From contig SVMH01000007.1 in NCBI GenBank assembly GCA_015067525.1, positions 1 through 64,000 on the forward strand: a stretch of DNA of 64,000 nt. Reading direction: 5' to 3'. The notes beneath the pieces are model-generated. The model had not been told where the DNA came from, did not search any database, and was given only the letters and a program-made list of their open reading frames with translations. This DNA is from Oscillospiraceae bacterium. Its GTDB lineage: Bacteria; Bacillota; Clostridia; Oscillospirales; Oscillospiraceae. A program made the position numbers and the translations under genes. Shown here piece by piece: positions 36,787 to 45,386 of the stretch (positions are counted from its first letter, which is position 1; each line of letters begins with the position of its first letter).

Positions 36787-38295
36787 ATGGATAACTTTGG
36801 TTTACTGTCCCTGATCCCCCCCATTCTGGCGGTTGCTCTGGCTTTTGCCACCAAGAACGTCGTGCTGTCCCTGTTCATCGCTCTGTTCAGCGGCTGCCTG
36901 ATCGTGTCTCTGGGCAATCCCTGGACTGCTCTGCAGATCACCTTCAGCGACTATCTGTTCGTTGATATGACCAGCGGCAGCAACGCTCAGACCATCGTGC
37001 TGATGGCCGTCATCGGCGGCTTCGTGGCACTGGTGGAAAAATCCGGCGGCGCCCGTGCCTTTGCACAGGCCATCTCCAGCAAGATCACCAAGCCCGTCAG
37101 CGCTCAGATCGCTGCCTGGCTGGGCGGTCTGGCCATCTACTTCTCTGACTCCGGCAACAGCCTGATCCTGGGCCCCATCTTCCGCCCTGTGTTCGATAAG
37201 CTGAGAGTTTCCCGCGCCAAGCTGTCCTACATTCTGGACTCCACCTCTTCCCCCGTGTGCATCCTGATCCCCATCACCGGCTGGGGCGTGTACATCATGA
37301 ACATCATCGCCACCGAGTTCGGCAACCTGGGCATCGAGGCTACCGACGCTGCTACCTTCATGCAGGCGATTCCCTATCAGTTCTACGCCATCCTGGCCCT
37401 GGTGCTGATCCCCGTGATGGCTCTGAGCAAGAAGAACTTCGGCCCCATGGCCAAGGCTGAGCTGCGCGCTGAGCTGGAAGGCCCCTCTGCTTCCGAACTG
37501 GCCAACGACGGTGAGATCCTGGTCAGCGAGGAGAAGAAGGTCTCCATGTGGAACATGCTGCTGCCCCTGATCGTCCTGTTCGTCGTGATCTTCGCCATGT
37601 TCATCGGCTGGGGCTTCCCCACCCAGAACATCGCCGGCTCCAAGATCCGTATCGCTCTGACCTCCGGCTACCTGCTGGCTGCCATCACCTGCGGCATCAT
37701 GATCGTCAAGCAGAAGCTGATGACCTTTGAGCAGACCTTTAACGTCTTCATCGGCGGTATCCAGAAGATGGCTTCCATCCTGGTGGTCATCGTTGTTGCT
37801 TGGGGCGTGGGCAGTGTCTGCGGCACCCTGGGCACCTCCACCTTCATCGTCGGCGCTGTGGACGGCGTTCTGAGCCCCGCTCTGATGCCCGCCCTGATCT
37901 GCCTGATCGGTGCTGTTATCTCCTTCGCCATCGGCTCCTCCTGGGGCACCATGGCCATCCTGCTGCCCATCGGCATCACCATGGCTCACAGCTTCGAGCT
38001 GTCCCAGCCCCTGATGATCGCCGCCGTGCTGAGCGGCTCCCTGTTCGGCGACCACTGCTCCCCCATCTCCGACACCACCATCATGTCTTCCATGGCCGCC
38101 GGTGCCAACCACCTCGACCACGTCAAGACTCAGCTGCCCTATGCTCTGGTGGCTGCCATCGCTTCCTTCATCGGTTACCTGATCGTTGGCTTCGCCGGCC
38201 TGAACTCCTTCGTGGGTCTGGCTGTCGCCATCGTGATCATGCTGGTCATTTTCTTCGTGGCCTGCAAGCTGTTCGGTGCCAAGAAGGCTGCCTGA
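36787..38295 (+). CDS. NhaC-family Na+/H+ antiporter-like transporter
   Basis: A 502-residue membrane protein with about 12 helices of the NhaC ion transporter family. Characteristic parts are LGGLAIYFSDSGNSLILGPIFRPVFDKLRVSRAKLSYILDST and SGSLFGDHCSPISDTTIMSSMAAGANHLDHV. Family members exchange Na+ for H+, and some exchange malate or lactate. As first gene of a sigma-54-controlled catabolic operon, here it more likely carries the organic acid substrate, or malate/lactate, in sodium-coupled form. That is inference from context. The start follows AAAAAGGAGAAAATC. Confidence 0.9.
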   Translation: MDNFGLLSLIPPILAVALAFATKNVVLSLFIALFSGCLIVSLGNPWTALQITFSDYLFVDMTSGSNAQTIVLMAVIGGFVALVEKSGGARAFAQAISSKITKPVSAQIAAWLGGLAIYFSDSGNSLILGPIFRPVFDKLRVSRAKLSYILDSTSSPVCILIPITGWGVYIMNIIATEFGNLGIEATDAATFMQAIPYQFYAILALVLIPVMALSKKNFGPMAKAELRAELEGPSASELANDGEILVSEEKKVSMWNMLLPLIVLFVVIFAMFIGWGFPTQNIAGSKIRIALTSGYLLAAITCGIMIVKQKLMTFEQTFNVFIGGIQKMASILVVIVVAWGVGSVCGTLGTSTFIVGAVDGVLSPALMPALICLIGAVISFAIGSSWGTMAILLPIGITMAHSFELSQPLMIAAVLSGSLFGDHCSPISDTTIMSSMAAGANHLDHVKTQLPYALVAAIASFIGYLIVGFAGLNSFVGLAVAIVIMLVIFFVACKLFGAKKAA

Positions 38296-38383
38296 TTTAA
38301 CGGCAACGGCTGCTGCGTCGGTATGTGATTTCTCTGTCTCCTCCCGGCGCAGCGGCCGACCCTTTTCACTGCAAGGAGTGCCT

Positions 38384-39889
38384 ATGAACAAAGATACGTA
38401 TTATCAGCCCTATGCCGGCCGGGACATCAAGATCCTGGACCAGCATGCGAAAAACACCATTGCGGAAGATTATCTCACCTTTCCCTTTCAGATCCTGGAT
38501 CATCTGGCCCACGTGGTGATGCTGCAGGAGCAGGAGATCATCCCCCGCAAGGATGCGGCTGTGATTCTCAAGGCGCTGCTGCGCCTGAAGAAAGAGGGCC
38601 CCGATATCGTGCCCCACAAGCCCGGCCTGACCGACCTTTACTCCAACGTGGAGGAGTGGCTCATCGATCAGGTGGGTATTGAGGTGGGCGGCAAGATGCA
38701 TACCGGCCGCTCCCGCAACGATATGAACCCCGCCATCGAGCGTATGTACACCCGTCAGGCCATTCTGGACGTCTGCGAGGCCATCATGCTGCTGATGCAG
38801 ACGCTGCTGGTGCAGGCGGAGGCTCATAAGAACACCATCATCCCCGCCTATACCCATCATTCCCAGCAGGCACAGCCTGTGACGCTGGGACACTTCTACA
38901 TGAGCGCCTATGAGAACTTTGCCCGTGACCTGGAGCGCCTGATGGCCGCTTACGAGCATGTGAATCTCAGCCCCATGGGCGGCGCCGCCGTAGCCACCAC
39001 CAGCTTCCCCATCAGCCGTGAGCGGGTGTGTGAGCTGCTGGGCTTTGACCACCTGCTGGTCAACTCCATGGACGCGTGCAGCACGCTGGACTATGCCTAC
39101 GAGCCTGCCTGCGCCATGGCTATCTTCATCAACAATGTGGGCCGTGTGGCCGAGAGCCTGCTGCTGTGGAACCTCAATGAGGTGGGCATCAGCCGCCTGG
39201 CCCTGCCCTACTGCTCCTACAGCACCATCATGCCCCAGAAGCGCAACCCCGTGGCTCTGGAAACGCTGCGTATGGCCGGCGAGTGGACCTATGGTACGCT
39301 GAGCACCATGTTCAACACCATGAAGGCCTATCCTCCCGGAAACGGCCGCGAGCCCGGCTACGTGGTGGGTCTGTTCTTCGAGATCGCCCAGCGCATCGAG
39401 GACAGCGCCTATCTGCTGGAGGGCATCGTGCGCAACCTGGAAGTGAACGTGGAACGCGCTCTGCAGGTCACCCGTGACGGCTTCAGCACCGTCACCGACC
39501 TGGCCGACGAAATGGTCAAGAGCATGGGCCTGTCCTTCTCCGCTGCCAAGAAGATCGTGGGCCGCCTGGTGGTCACCGCCCACGCCGAGGGTATCGCCTG
39601 CACCGACATCGACACCGCTCTGGTGCGCCGTGCCGCCAAGGAAGCCCTGAACATCGACCTGGAAATGCCCCAGGAGCTGATCACCAACGCGCTGGATCCG
39701 GTGCAGAACGTTATGCGCCGCACCATCGTCGGCGGCCCCAGCCCCGAACGTGTGCAGCAGACCGTGGACGCCGGCCAGCAGGAACTGGAACAGTTCCGCA
39801 GCCGCTGGCAGGCTGAGTGCGGCCGTCTTGCCGAGATGGACGCCCGGCTGATGGCGCTGGCCGAGGCCATCGCCGCCGAAGCGGAATAA
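38384..39889 (+). CDS. Argininosuccinate lyase-superfamily C-N lyase (fumarate-releasing)
   Basis: A 501-residue member of the aspartase/fumarase superfamily, nearest to argininosuccinate lyase. Such enzymes eliminate fumarate from an N-substituted aspartate. It has TGRSRND (107-113), THHSQQAQP (157-165) and the signature STIMPQKRNP around Ser279, Lys285 and Asn287. It differs from biosynthetic ArgH: no WGGRF-type N terminus, greater length, no argG nearby, and a catabolic operon. EDDS lyase and iminodisuccinate-cleaving lyases are known relatives with such a role. ATG 38384 is chosen over 38276 because GCAAGGAGTGCCT precedes it. Product fumarate would feed the fumarase and malic enzyme encoded downstream. 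Confidence 0.88.
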   Translation: MNKDTYYQPYAGRDIKILDQHAKNTIAEDYLTFPFQILDHLAHVVMLQEQEIIPRKDAAVILKALLRLKKEGPDIVPHKPGLTDLYSNVEEWLIDQVGIEVGGKMHTGRSRNDMNPAIERMYTRQAILDVCEAIMLLMQTLLVQAEAHKNTIIPAYTHHSQQAQPVTLGHFYMSAYENFARDLERLMAAYEHVNLSPMGGAAVATTSFPISRERVCELLGFDHLLVNSMDACSTLDYAYEPACAMAIFINNVGRVAESLLLWNLNEVGISRLALPYCSYSTIMPQKRNPVALETLRMAGEWTYGTLSTMFNTMKAYPPGNGREPGYVVGLFFEIAQRIEDSAYLLEGIVRNLEVNVERALQVTRDGFSTVTDLADEMVKSMGLSFSAAKKIVGRLVVTAHAEGIACTDIDTALVRRAAKEALNIDLEMPQELITNALDPVQNVMRRTIVGGPSPERVQQTVDAGQQELEQFRSRWQAECGRLAEMDARLMALAEAIAAEAE

Positions 39890-39952
39890 CAGCCCCAAAC
39901 ATACCGGCAGGAGGCGCGTCACACCGACGTTGGGCTAAGCCTTCTTGTCGCC

Positions 39953-39985
39953 ACCGCCCCGCCGCCCAACGGACGGCGGGGCGGT
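39953..39985 (+). repeat. Intra-operon hairpin
   Basis: ACCGCCCCGCCG / CGGCGGGGCGGT is a perfect 12-bp stem with a 9-nt loop and no T run. It is probably an mRNA processing or stability element between the lyase and MmgE/PrpD genes. Confidence 0.7.
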
Positions 39986-40025
39986 ATCACGTTTCCCAAA
40001 CAGAATACTGAGGAGGAAAATTATC

Positions 40026-41378
40026 ATGACATTGAGCGAGATCTTTGCTGCCTTTATCTGCGGCAGTGGCAATATCACCGAAAACGACCTGTATCTGGCC
40101 AAGCGCTCCATCGTGGACACCGTGGGCGCCACCATCGCCGGCAGCCGCACCGAGGTGGTGCGCCAGACGCTGCCCGTCTACTCCGCACCCGGCAAGTCCA
40201 CCGTCATCGGCGTGGGCAAGGGCTATTCGGCACAGGGCGCCGCCTTCATCAACGGCGTCAGCGGCCATGAGCTGGAGCTGGACGACACCTGCTCTTCCAA
40301 TCTGGGCCACCCCACCGTGGCCGTGCTGCCCGCCCTGCTGGCTGTGGGTGAGGAGCTGGGCTCCTCCGGCGAGCAGATCCTCAAGGCCTTCCTGTACGCC
40401 ACCGAGGTGGAGTGCAAGATCGGCCGCATCTGTGCCGCCGAGCTCCACCGCCGCGGCTGGCACGCCAGCAGCATCACCGGCGTTCTGGGCGCCGCTGCCG
40501 GCTGCGGCTACCTGTACGGTCAGGACGAGGTGACCATGCGCCACACCCTGGGCATCGCCGCCTCCATGGCCTCCGGCGTGCGCGAGAACTTCGGCACCAC
40601 CACCAAGTCCGTCCACATCGGCAAGACCGCCGGTGACGGCGTCATCGCCGCACAGCTGGCCAATCAGGGCGTTACCGCCTCTCCCCGCGCGCTGGAAGGC
40701 CACGAGGGCTACCTGCGCGAGTATGCCGGCTTTGACGGCATGACCTTCGGCGAGGACTTCGCCGCCACGCTGGGCAATCCCTTCGACATCGCCGCCCCCG
40801 GCTTTGCTCTGAAGAAGCACCCCTCCTGCTCCAGCACCCACCGCGCCATCGACGGCCTCATCGACCTCATCGAGGAGAACAACCTGACCGCCGACGATAT
40901 CGCCCGTATCGATGTGGGCCTGAGCCAGCCCGCCCTGCGCGAGCTGGTGACCCCCTATCCCAAGGATGGCGAGGAGGCCAAGTTCAGTATCGGATTCCAG
41001 CTGGCTCTGTACTTGACCGGACGGGACAATATGCCCTATAATTATAAGGAGGAAGTCATCTTCCTGCCGGAGATCCAGCGCATCATCAACGCCACCTTCC
41101 TGTATAACGAGCCCTCTTCCGACAACCTGCCCTCCGAGATGGGCGTGGGCCCCGCCCATGTGTCCATCACCAAGCCGGACGGCACCGTGCTCAAGAAGGT
41201 CCGTATCTTCCCCGAGGGCCATCTGACCCATCCCATTCCCGACGAGGGCATTTACGACAAGTACAAGAAGTGCACCACCGGTATCCTCAGCGATGAGAAG
41301 GCCGATGAGCTGTATCACCGCATCATGAATCTGGAGAAGGAAGCGGATATCCGCGCCATTCTGGAGCTGTGCATCTGA
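40026..41378 (+). CDS. MmgE/PrpD-family protein (epimerase or dehydratase)
   Basis: A 450-residue member of the MmgE/PrpD family, which includes 2-methylcitrate dehydratase, cis-aconitate decarboxylase and iminodisuccinate epimerase. Family features are SIVDTVGATIAGS, NGVSGHELELDDT, HPTVAVLPALLAVGEELG, GWHASSITGVLGAAAGCG and KKHPSCSSTHRAIDGL. No prpB/prpC genes are present, so methylcitrate metabolism is unlikely. Next to a fumarate-releasing C-N lyase, the iminodisuccinate-epimerase type is the best parallel: converting stereoisomers to the one the lyase accepts. The ATG at 40026 follows TGAGGAGGAAAATTATC; the track start 39945 lies inside the hairpin and is rejected. Confidence 0.88.
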   Translation: MTLSEIFAAFICGSGNITENDLYLAKRSIVDTVGATIAGSRTEVVRQTLPVYSAPGKSTVIGVGKGYSAQGAAFINGVSGHELELDDTCSSNLGHPTVAVLPALLAVGEELGSSGEQILKAFLYATEVECKIGRICAAELHRRGWHASSITGVLGAAAGCGYLYGQDEVTMRHTLGIAASMASGVRENFGTTTKSVHIGKTAGDGVIAAQLANQGVTASPRALEGHEGYLREYAGFDGMTFGEDFAATLGNPFDIAAPGFALKKHPSCSSTHRAIDGLIDLIEENNLTADDIARIDVGLSQPALRELVTPYPKDGEEAKFSIGFQLALYLTGRDNMPYNYKEEVIFLPEIQRIINATFLYNEPSSDNLPSEMGVGPAHVSITKPDGTVLKKVRIFPEGHLTHPIPDEGIYDKYKKCTTGILSDEKADELYHRIMNLEKEADIRAILELCI

Positions 41379-41396
41379 GAAAAGGAGAAAAAGAAC

Positions 41397-42548
41397 ATGG
41401 AACTGAAAGAACAGGCACTGAAAATGCATGCTGACAACCGCGGCAAGCTGGCCGTGGAATCCAAGGTGGCCATCACCTGCGCCGCCGAGCTGTCTCTGGC
41501 TTATACCCCCGGCGTGGCCGAGCCCTGCAAGGAGATCGCCAAGAACACCGAGGATGTGTACAAGTATACCTCCAAGGGCAACATGGTGGCCGTGGTCACC
41601 GACGGTACGGCCGTGCTGGGTCTGGGCGATATCGGCCCTGAGGCCGCCCTGCCTGTCATGGAAGGCAAGGCCTGCCTGTTCAAGACCTTCGGCGGTGTGG
41701 ATGCCTTCCCCATCTGCCTGAATACCAAGGACCCCGACGAGATCGTCCGCGCCGTGCAGCTGATCGCCCCCGGCTTTGGCGGCATCAATCTGGAGGACAT
41801 CTCCGCTCCCCGCTGCTTTGAGATCGAGCGCCGCCTCATCGAGACGCTGGATATCCCCGTTTTCCACGATGACCAGCACGGCACCGCCGTGGTGGTGCTG
41901 GCCGCCCTCATCAACGCCGCCAAGTGCATGGGCAAGGAGTTGGGCGAGATCAAGACCGTCATCTCCGGTGCCGGCGCCGCCGGTATCTCCATCTGCACGC
42001 TGCTGATGAAGGCCGGTGTCAAGGATGTCATCCTGTGCGACCGCTCCGGCGCCATCTATGAGGGCCGCGAGGGCCTCAACAGCGCCAAGGAGGAGATCGC
42101 CCGCGTCACCAACCGCGATATGGTCAAGGGCACGCTGGCCGACGCTCTGGTGGGTCGCGACCTGCTCATCGGCGTATCCGGCCCCGGCATCGTCAATGCC
42201 GATATGATCCGCTCCATGGGCGACAAGCCTCTGGTGTTCGCCCTGTCCAACCCCACCCCCGAGATCATGCCCGACGTGGCCAAGGAAGCCGGCGCTTACA
42301 TCGTGGCCACCGGCCGCAGTGACTTTGCCAACCAGATCAATAACCTGCTGGTGTTCCCCGGCATCTTCAAGGGCGCTCTGGAAGCCCGCGCCCGCCGCAT
42401 CACCGAGGATATGATGATCGCCGCCGCTTACGCCATCGCCTCCTGCGTGAAGCCCGAGCAGCTGGGCACCGAGTGCATCATCCCCAGCGTGTTTGACCGC
42501 ACCATCGCCGGTGTGGTGGCCGAGGCCGTGAAGAAATACGTGGACTGA
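41397..42548 (+). CDS. Malic enzyme (NAD(P)-dependent, short bacterial form)
   Basis: Oxidatively decarboxylates malate to pyruvate and CO2 with reduction of NAD(P). The 383-residue length is that of the short bacterial form without a C-terminal PTA-like domain. It shows SLAYTPGVAEPC with catalytic Tyr36, the metal/active-site strand VFHDDQHGTAVVVLAAL, the Rossmann GAGAAGISI, and the ALSNPTPEI segment. It lies 18 bases after the MmgE/PrpD gene and 10 before the fumarase alpha gene, in line with turning fumarase-made malate into pyruvate. The start follows GAAAAGGAGAAAAAGAAC. Confidence 0.95.
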   Translation: MELKEQALKMHADNRGKLAVESKVAITCAAELSLAYTPGVAEPCKEIAKNTEDVYKYTSKGNMVAVVTDGTAVLGLGDIGPEAALPVMEGKACLFKTFGGVDAFPICLNTKDPDEIVRAVQLIAPGFGGINLEDISAPRCFEIERRLIETLDIPVFHDDQHGTAVVVLAALINAAKCMGKELGEIKTVISGAGAAGISICTLLMKAGVKDVILCDRSGAIYEGREGLNSAKEEIARVTNRDMVKGTLADALVGRDLLIGVSGPGIVNADMIRSMGDKPLVFALSNPTPEIMPDVAKEAGAYIVATGRSDFANQINNLLVFPGIFKGALEARARRITEDMMIAAAYAIASCVKPEQLGTECIIPSVFDRTIAGVVAEAVKKYVD

Positions 42549-42558
42549 GAGGCGTGCC

Positions 42559-43404
42559 ATGAGAGAACTGGATGTCAGCGTCGTGCGTGACGCCGTGGCG
42601 CAGCTGGTGGTGGACGCCAACTGCCGCATCGGCGACGGCATGATGCACTGTCTGGAGCGCTGCCGCGATCAGGAGGAAAAGCCTCTGAGCCGCAGCATCC
42701 TGGATAAGATCGTCCTCAACGATCGTCTGGCCGAGGAGCGCATGGTGGCCATGTGCCAGGATACGGGTATGGCCATCTTCCGCGTGCAGGTGGGTCAGGA
42801 GATCTGCTTCACCGGCGGCAGTCTGGACGAGGCCATTCACGAGGGCACCGCAAAGGGCTACTGTGACGGCTACCTGCGTAAGAGCGTGGTCACGGACCCC
42901 CTCTTTGACCGCGTGAACACCAAGGACAATACCCCCGCCATCATCTACTATGAGATGGTGCCGGGCGACAAGCTCCATATCACCTTTGCCCCCAAGGGCT
43001 TCGGCAGCGAGAATATGAGCTGCGTGAAGATGCTCAAGCCGGCCGACGGCGTGGACGGCGTGGTGGACTTCGTGGTGAATGCTGTGAAGAACGCCGGCCC
43101 CAACCCCTGTCCCCCCATCGTGGTGGGCGTGGGCATCGGCGGCACCTTTGAAAAGTGCGCCCAGCTGTCCAAGTTTGCCCTGATGCGCGAGATCGGCAGC
43201 CACAATGATGACGCGCGCTATGCCGCGCTGGAGGACGACCTGCTGGCGCGCATCAATGCGCTGAACATCGGCCCTGCCGGCCTTGGCGGCAAGACCACGG
43301 CCCTTGGCGTCCATGTGGAGTGGTTCCCCACCCACATCGCCGGCCTTCCCGTGGCCGTCAACATCTGCTGCCACGCCTACCGCCACGGCAGCGTGACGCT
43401 GTAA
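42559..43404 (+). CDS. Class I fumarate hydratase / L(+)-tartrate dehydratase-type alpha subunit
   Basis: The Fe-S subunit of the two-subunit class I fumarase (or L-tartrate dehydratase) family, 281 residues. Three cysteines suited to a [4Fe-4S] cluster lie in MVAMCQDTGMA, GSENMSCVKM and GIGGTFEKCAQL. The oxygen-sensitive cluster fits an anaerobe. With malic enzyme immediately upstream, hydration of fumarate to malate is the preferred reading; tartrate dehydration cannot be excluded from sequence alone. The start follows GAGAGGCGTGCC, and the beta subunit begins 15 bases after its stop codon. Confidence 0.93.
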   Translation: MRELDVSVVRDAVAQLVVDANCRIGDGMMHCLERCRDQEEKPLSRSILDKIVLNDRLAEERMVAMCQDTGMAIFRVQVGQEICFTGGSLDEAIHEGTAKGYCDGYLRKSVVTDPLFDRVNTKDNTPAIIYYEMVPGDKLHITFAPKGFGSENMSCVKMLKPADGVDGVVDFVVNAVKNAGPNPCPPIVVGVGIGGTFEKCAQLSKFALMREIGSHNDDARYAALEDDLLARINALNIGPAGLGGKTTALGVHVEWFPTHIAGLPVAVNICCHAYRHGSVTL

Positions 43405-43419
43405 AGGAGGGTGCAGGGT

Positions 43420-43938
43420 ATGAAACGTTTACAGCTTCCTCTGAAAAAAGAGGATATCGCGGCCCTGCGCGCCGGCGACGAGGTGCTGCTGACCGGCCCC
43501 GTCTACACCGGCCGCGACGCCGCCCATAAGCGCCTCACCGAGGCCATGGCCCGGGGCGAGGAGCTGCCCGTTGACCTGCGGGGCCAGACCATCTACTATG
43601 TGGGCCCCGCCCCCGCCAAGCCCGGCACGCCCATCGGCCCCGCCGGCCCCACCACCAGCTACCGCATGGACCCCTATACCCCCGCCCTGCTGGACGCCGG
43701 TATGGTGGCCATGATCGGCAAGGGCCGCCGCACCGAGCCGGTGCGCGAGGCCATCGTCCGCAACGGCGCGGTGTACTTCATCACCATCGGCGGCGCCGCC
43801 GCCCTCATCGCCGACAGCATCCGCAGCAAGGAGCCGGTCTGCTACGAAGACCTGGGCACCGAGGCGGTGTGCCGTCTGGAGGTGGAGGACTTCTACGCCA
43901 TCGTGGGCATCGACAGTCAGGGCAACTCCCTGCTGTGA
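43420..43938 (+). CDS. Class I fumarate hydratase / L(+)-tartrate dehydratase-type beta subunit
   Basis: The 172-residue swivelling beta subunit that completes the class I fumarase with the preceding alpha subunit. Visible family features are the N-terminal DEVLLTGPVYTGRDAAHKR, the substrate loop GPTTSYRMDPYTPALLDAG and GKGRRTEPVREAI. The ORF track begins with GTG at 43411, but that codon abuts the ribosome binding site AAAGGAGG; ATG 43420 is at the proper distance and is chosen. Confidence 0.94.
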   Translation: MKRLQLPLKKEDIAALRAGDEVLLTGPVYTGRDAAHKRLTEAMARGEELPVDLRGQTIYYVGPAPAKPGTPIGPAGPTTSYRMDPYTPALLDAGMVAMIGKGRRTEPVREAIVRNGAVYFITIGGAAALIADSIRSKEPVCYEDLGTEAVCRLEVEDFYAIVGIDSQGNSLL

Positions 43939-43961
43939 GGGAAGAAAGAAGGTCTTGACCC

Positions 43962-45344
43962 ATGAACCAACGCCGCGGCGGCAGCCTTGTCGCCACGCCT
44001 GCCTTTTACCGCAAGGTGGCGCGCATCGCGCTGCCTATCTGCCTGCAGCAGCTTTTGAATCACGGCGCCAACCTCGTGGACACGCTGATGGTCAGCTATA
44101 TCGGCTACGTCAGCGCCGTCACCGTGGCCTCGGAGATCAACAACCTGCTGTTCCTCTTCGGTTTTGGCATCAACTCCGCCGTCAGCATCTATGCCGCCCA
44201 GTTTTACGGCATCCGTGACTGGAAGAACCTGAAGCGTGCCTTCGGCCTTTTCATGGTGCTCAACACCGGCGCGGCGCTGCTGTTTTTCCTGGTGGCCCAA
44301 CTGGGCAGAACGGGACTTTTGTCCTTCTACAGTAACGACGCTGAGCTGGTGTCCAGGGCGTGGGAGTATCTGTCCATTTTCAGCATCTCCTTTTTCTTCA
44401 CCGCGGTGACCAACGGCTTTTCCTTCATGTACCGCTGTATCCAGAAGGCCACCGTCCCCATGGCCATCGGTATCGGCGTCAACATCTCCAACGCCTGCTT
44501 GAACTATGTGCTGATCTTCGGCAAGCTGGGCCTGCCCGCCATGGGTGCAAAGGGTGCGGCCCTCGCTTCTGTTATCGCCACCGGCGCGGGCCTTGCCGCC
44601 CACATCATCTACGCCGTGGCCACCCGCCAGCCCTTCCTGGGCAAGGTGCGGGAAATGACCGACTGGCCCGCCAGCTTCATCCGCCCCATGCTGCGCCGTA
44701 TGGTGCCGGTCATGGGCAACGAGATGATCTTCGGTCTGGGCGACACCATGTACATCAAGGCCTACGGCCTGCTGGGCACCGCCGCGCTGGAGAGCTACAA
44801 GGTGGCCTACTCCATCAGTATGATCCCCTATGTGGTCACGCTGGGCGTGGGCAACGCCTGCTCCATGATCGTGGGCGAGTGCCTGGGCCGCAAGGACCTG
44901 CAGGGCGCCAAGGATACCATCCGCTACCTGCTGCCCCTGTCGGCGCTGGCCGGTCTGGTGCTGTCTATCCTGCTGATCCTGATGGCCGATCCTGCGGTGG
45001 GCCTTTTCAACCTGTCCGCTGCGGCGCTGCGGCAGAGTACCGTGCTGATGACGCGGCTGTTCGCCATCCGCATCGCCACCCGCCTTTTCAACTTCATCTT
45101 CCTCTCCGCCATCCGTGCCGGCGGCGACAGCATGTTCCTCCTGTTTTTGGACTGCGGCCTTGTGTGGCTGGTGGGCCTGCCCATCGCCTACGGCAGCATT
45201 TTGCTGCTGGGCGTCACGTCTTTGCCGCTGCTGTACCTGCTGGTGCAGATCGAGCAGCTGGTGCGTCTGGTACTGGGCATCTGGCGCTACCGCTCCGGCA
45301 AGTGGCTGCGCAACCTGACGGACGAGGTGGAAAAACGACCATAA
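43962..45344 (+). CDS. MATE-family efflux transporter (2)
   Basis: A 460-residue, 12-helix MATE transporter, only distantly similar to the one at 12348-13721. It opens FYRKVARIALPICLQQLLNHGANLVDTLMVSYIG and has a second repeat from about RPMLRRMVPVMGNEMI. It begins 23 bases after the fumarase beta gene, with no terminator between them, so it is probably the last gene of the sigma-54 operon. There it might export an unused amine product or protect against the substrate. That link is contextual only. A bidirectional terminator follows. Confidence 0.9.
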   Translation: MNQRRGGSLVATPAFYRKVARIALPICLQQLLNHGANLVDTLMVSYIGYVSAVTVASEINNLLFLFGFGINSAVSIYAAQFYGIRDWKNLKRAFGLFMVLNTGAALLFFLVAQLGRTGLLSFYSNDAELVSRAWEYLSIFSISFFFTAVTNGFSFMYRCIQKATVPMAIGIGVNISNACLNYVLIFGKLGLPAMGAKGAALASVIATGAGLAAHIIYAVATRQPFLGKVREMTDWPASFIRPMLRRMVPVMGNEMIFGLGDTMYIKAYGLLGTAALESYKVAYSISMIPYVVTLGVGNACSMIVGECLGRKDLQGAKDTIRYLLPLSALAGLVLSILLILMADPAVGLFNLSAAALRQSTVLMTRLFAIRIATRLFNFIFLSAIRAGGDSMFLLFLDCGLVWLVGLPIAYGSILLLGVTSLPLLYLLVQIEQLVRLVLGIWRYRSGKWLRNLTDEVEKRP

Positions 45345-45345
45345 A

Positions 45346-45382
45346 AAAGAACGCTGTGGTAAACACAGCGTTCTTTTTTTGT
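45346..45382. terminator. Bidirectional intrinsic terminator
   Basis: AAAAAAGAACGCTGTG / CACAGCGTTCTTTTTTT lies between the sigma-54 operon and the convergent ECF operon. Confidence 0.94.
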
Positions 45383-45386
45383 CCCT

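Noticed and set aside
38384-39889. Annotation of the lyase as biosynthetic argininosuccinate lyase (argH)
   Set aside because: The superfamily signature is present, but the N terminus, the length, the absence of argG and the sigma-54 catabolic operon argue against arginine biosynthesis. Only the superfamily is claimed.
39987-42641. 884-codon minus-strand ORF opposite the MmgE/PrpD and malic enzyme genes
   Set aside because: It is antisense to two recognisable enzymes, with low-complexity Gly/Ala/His content.
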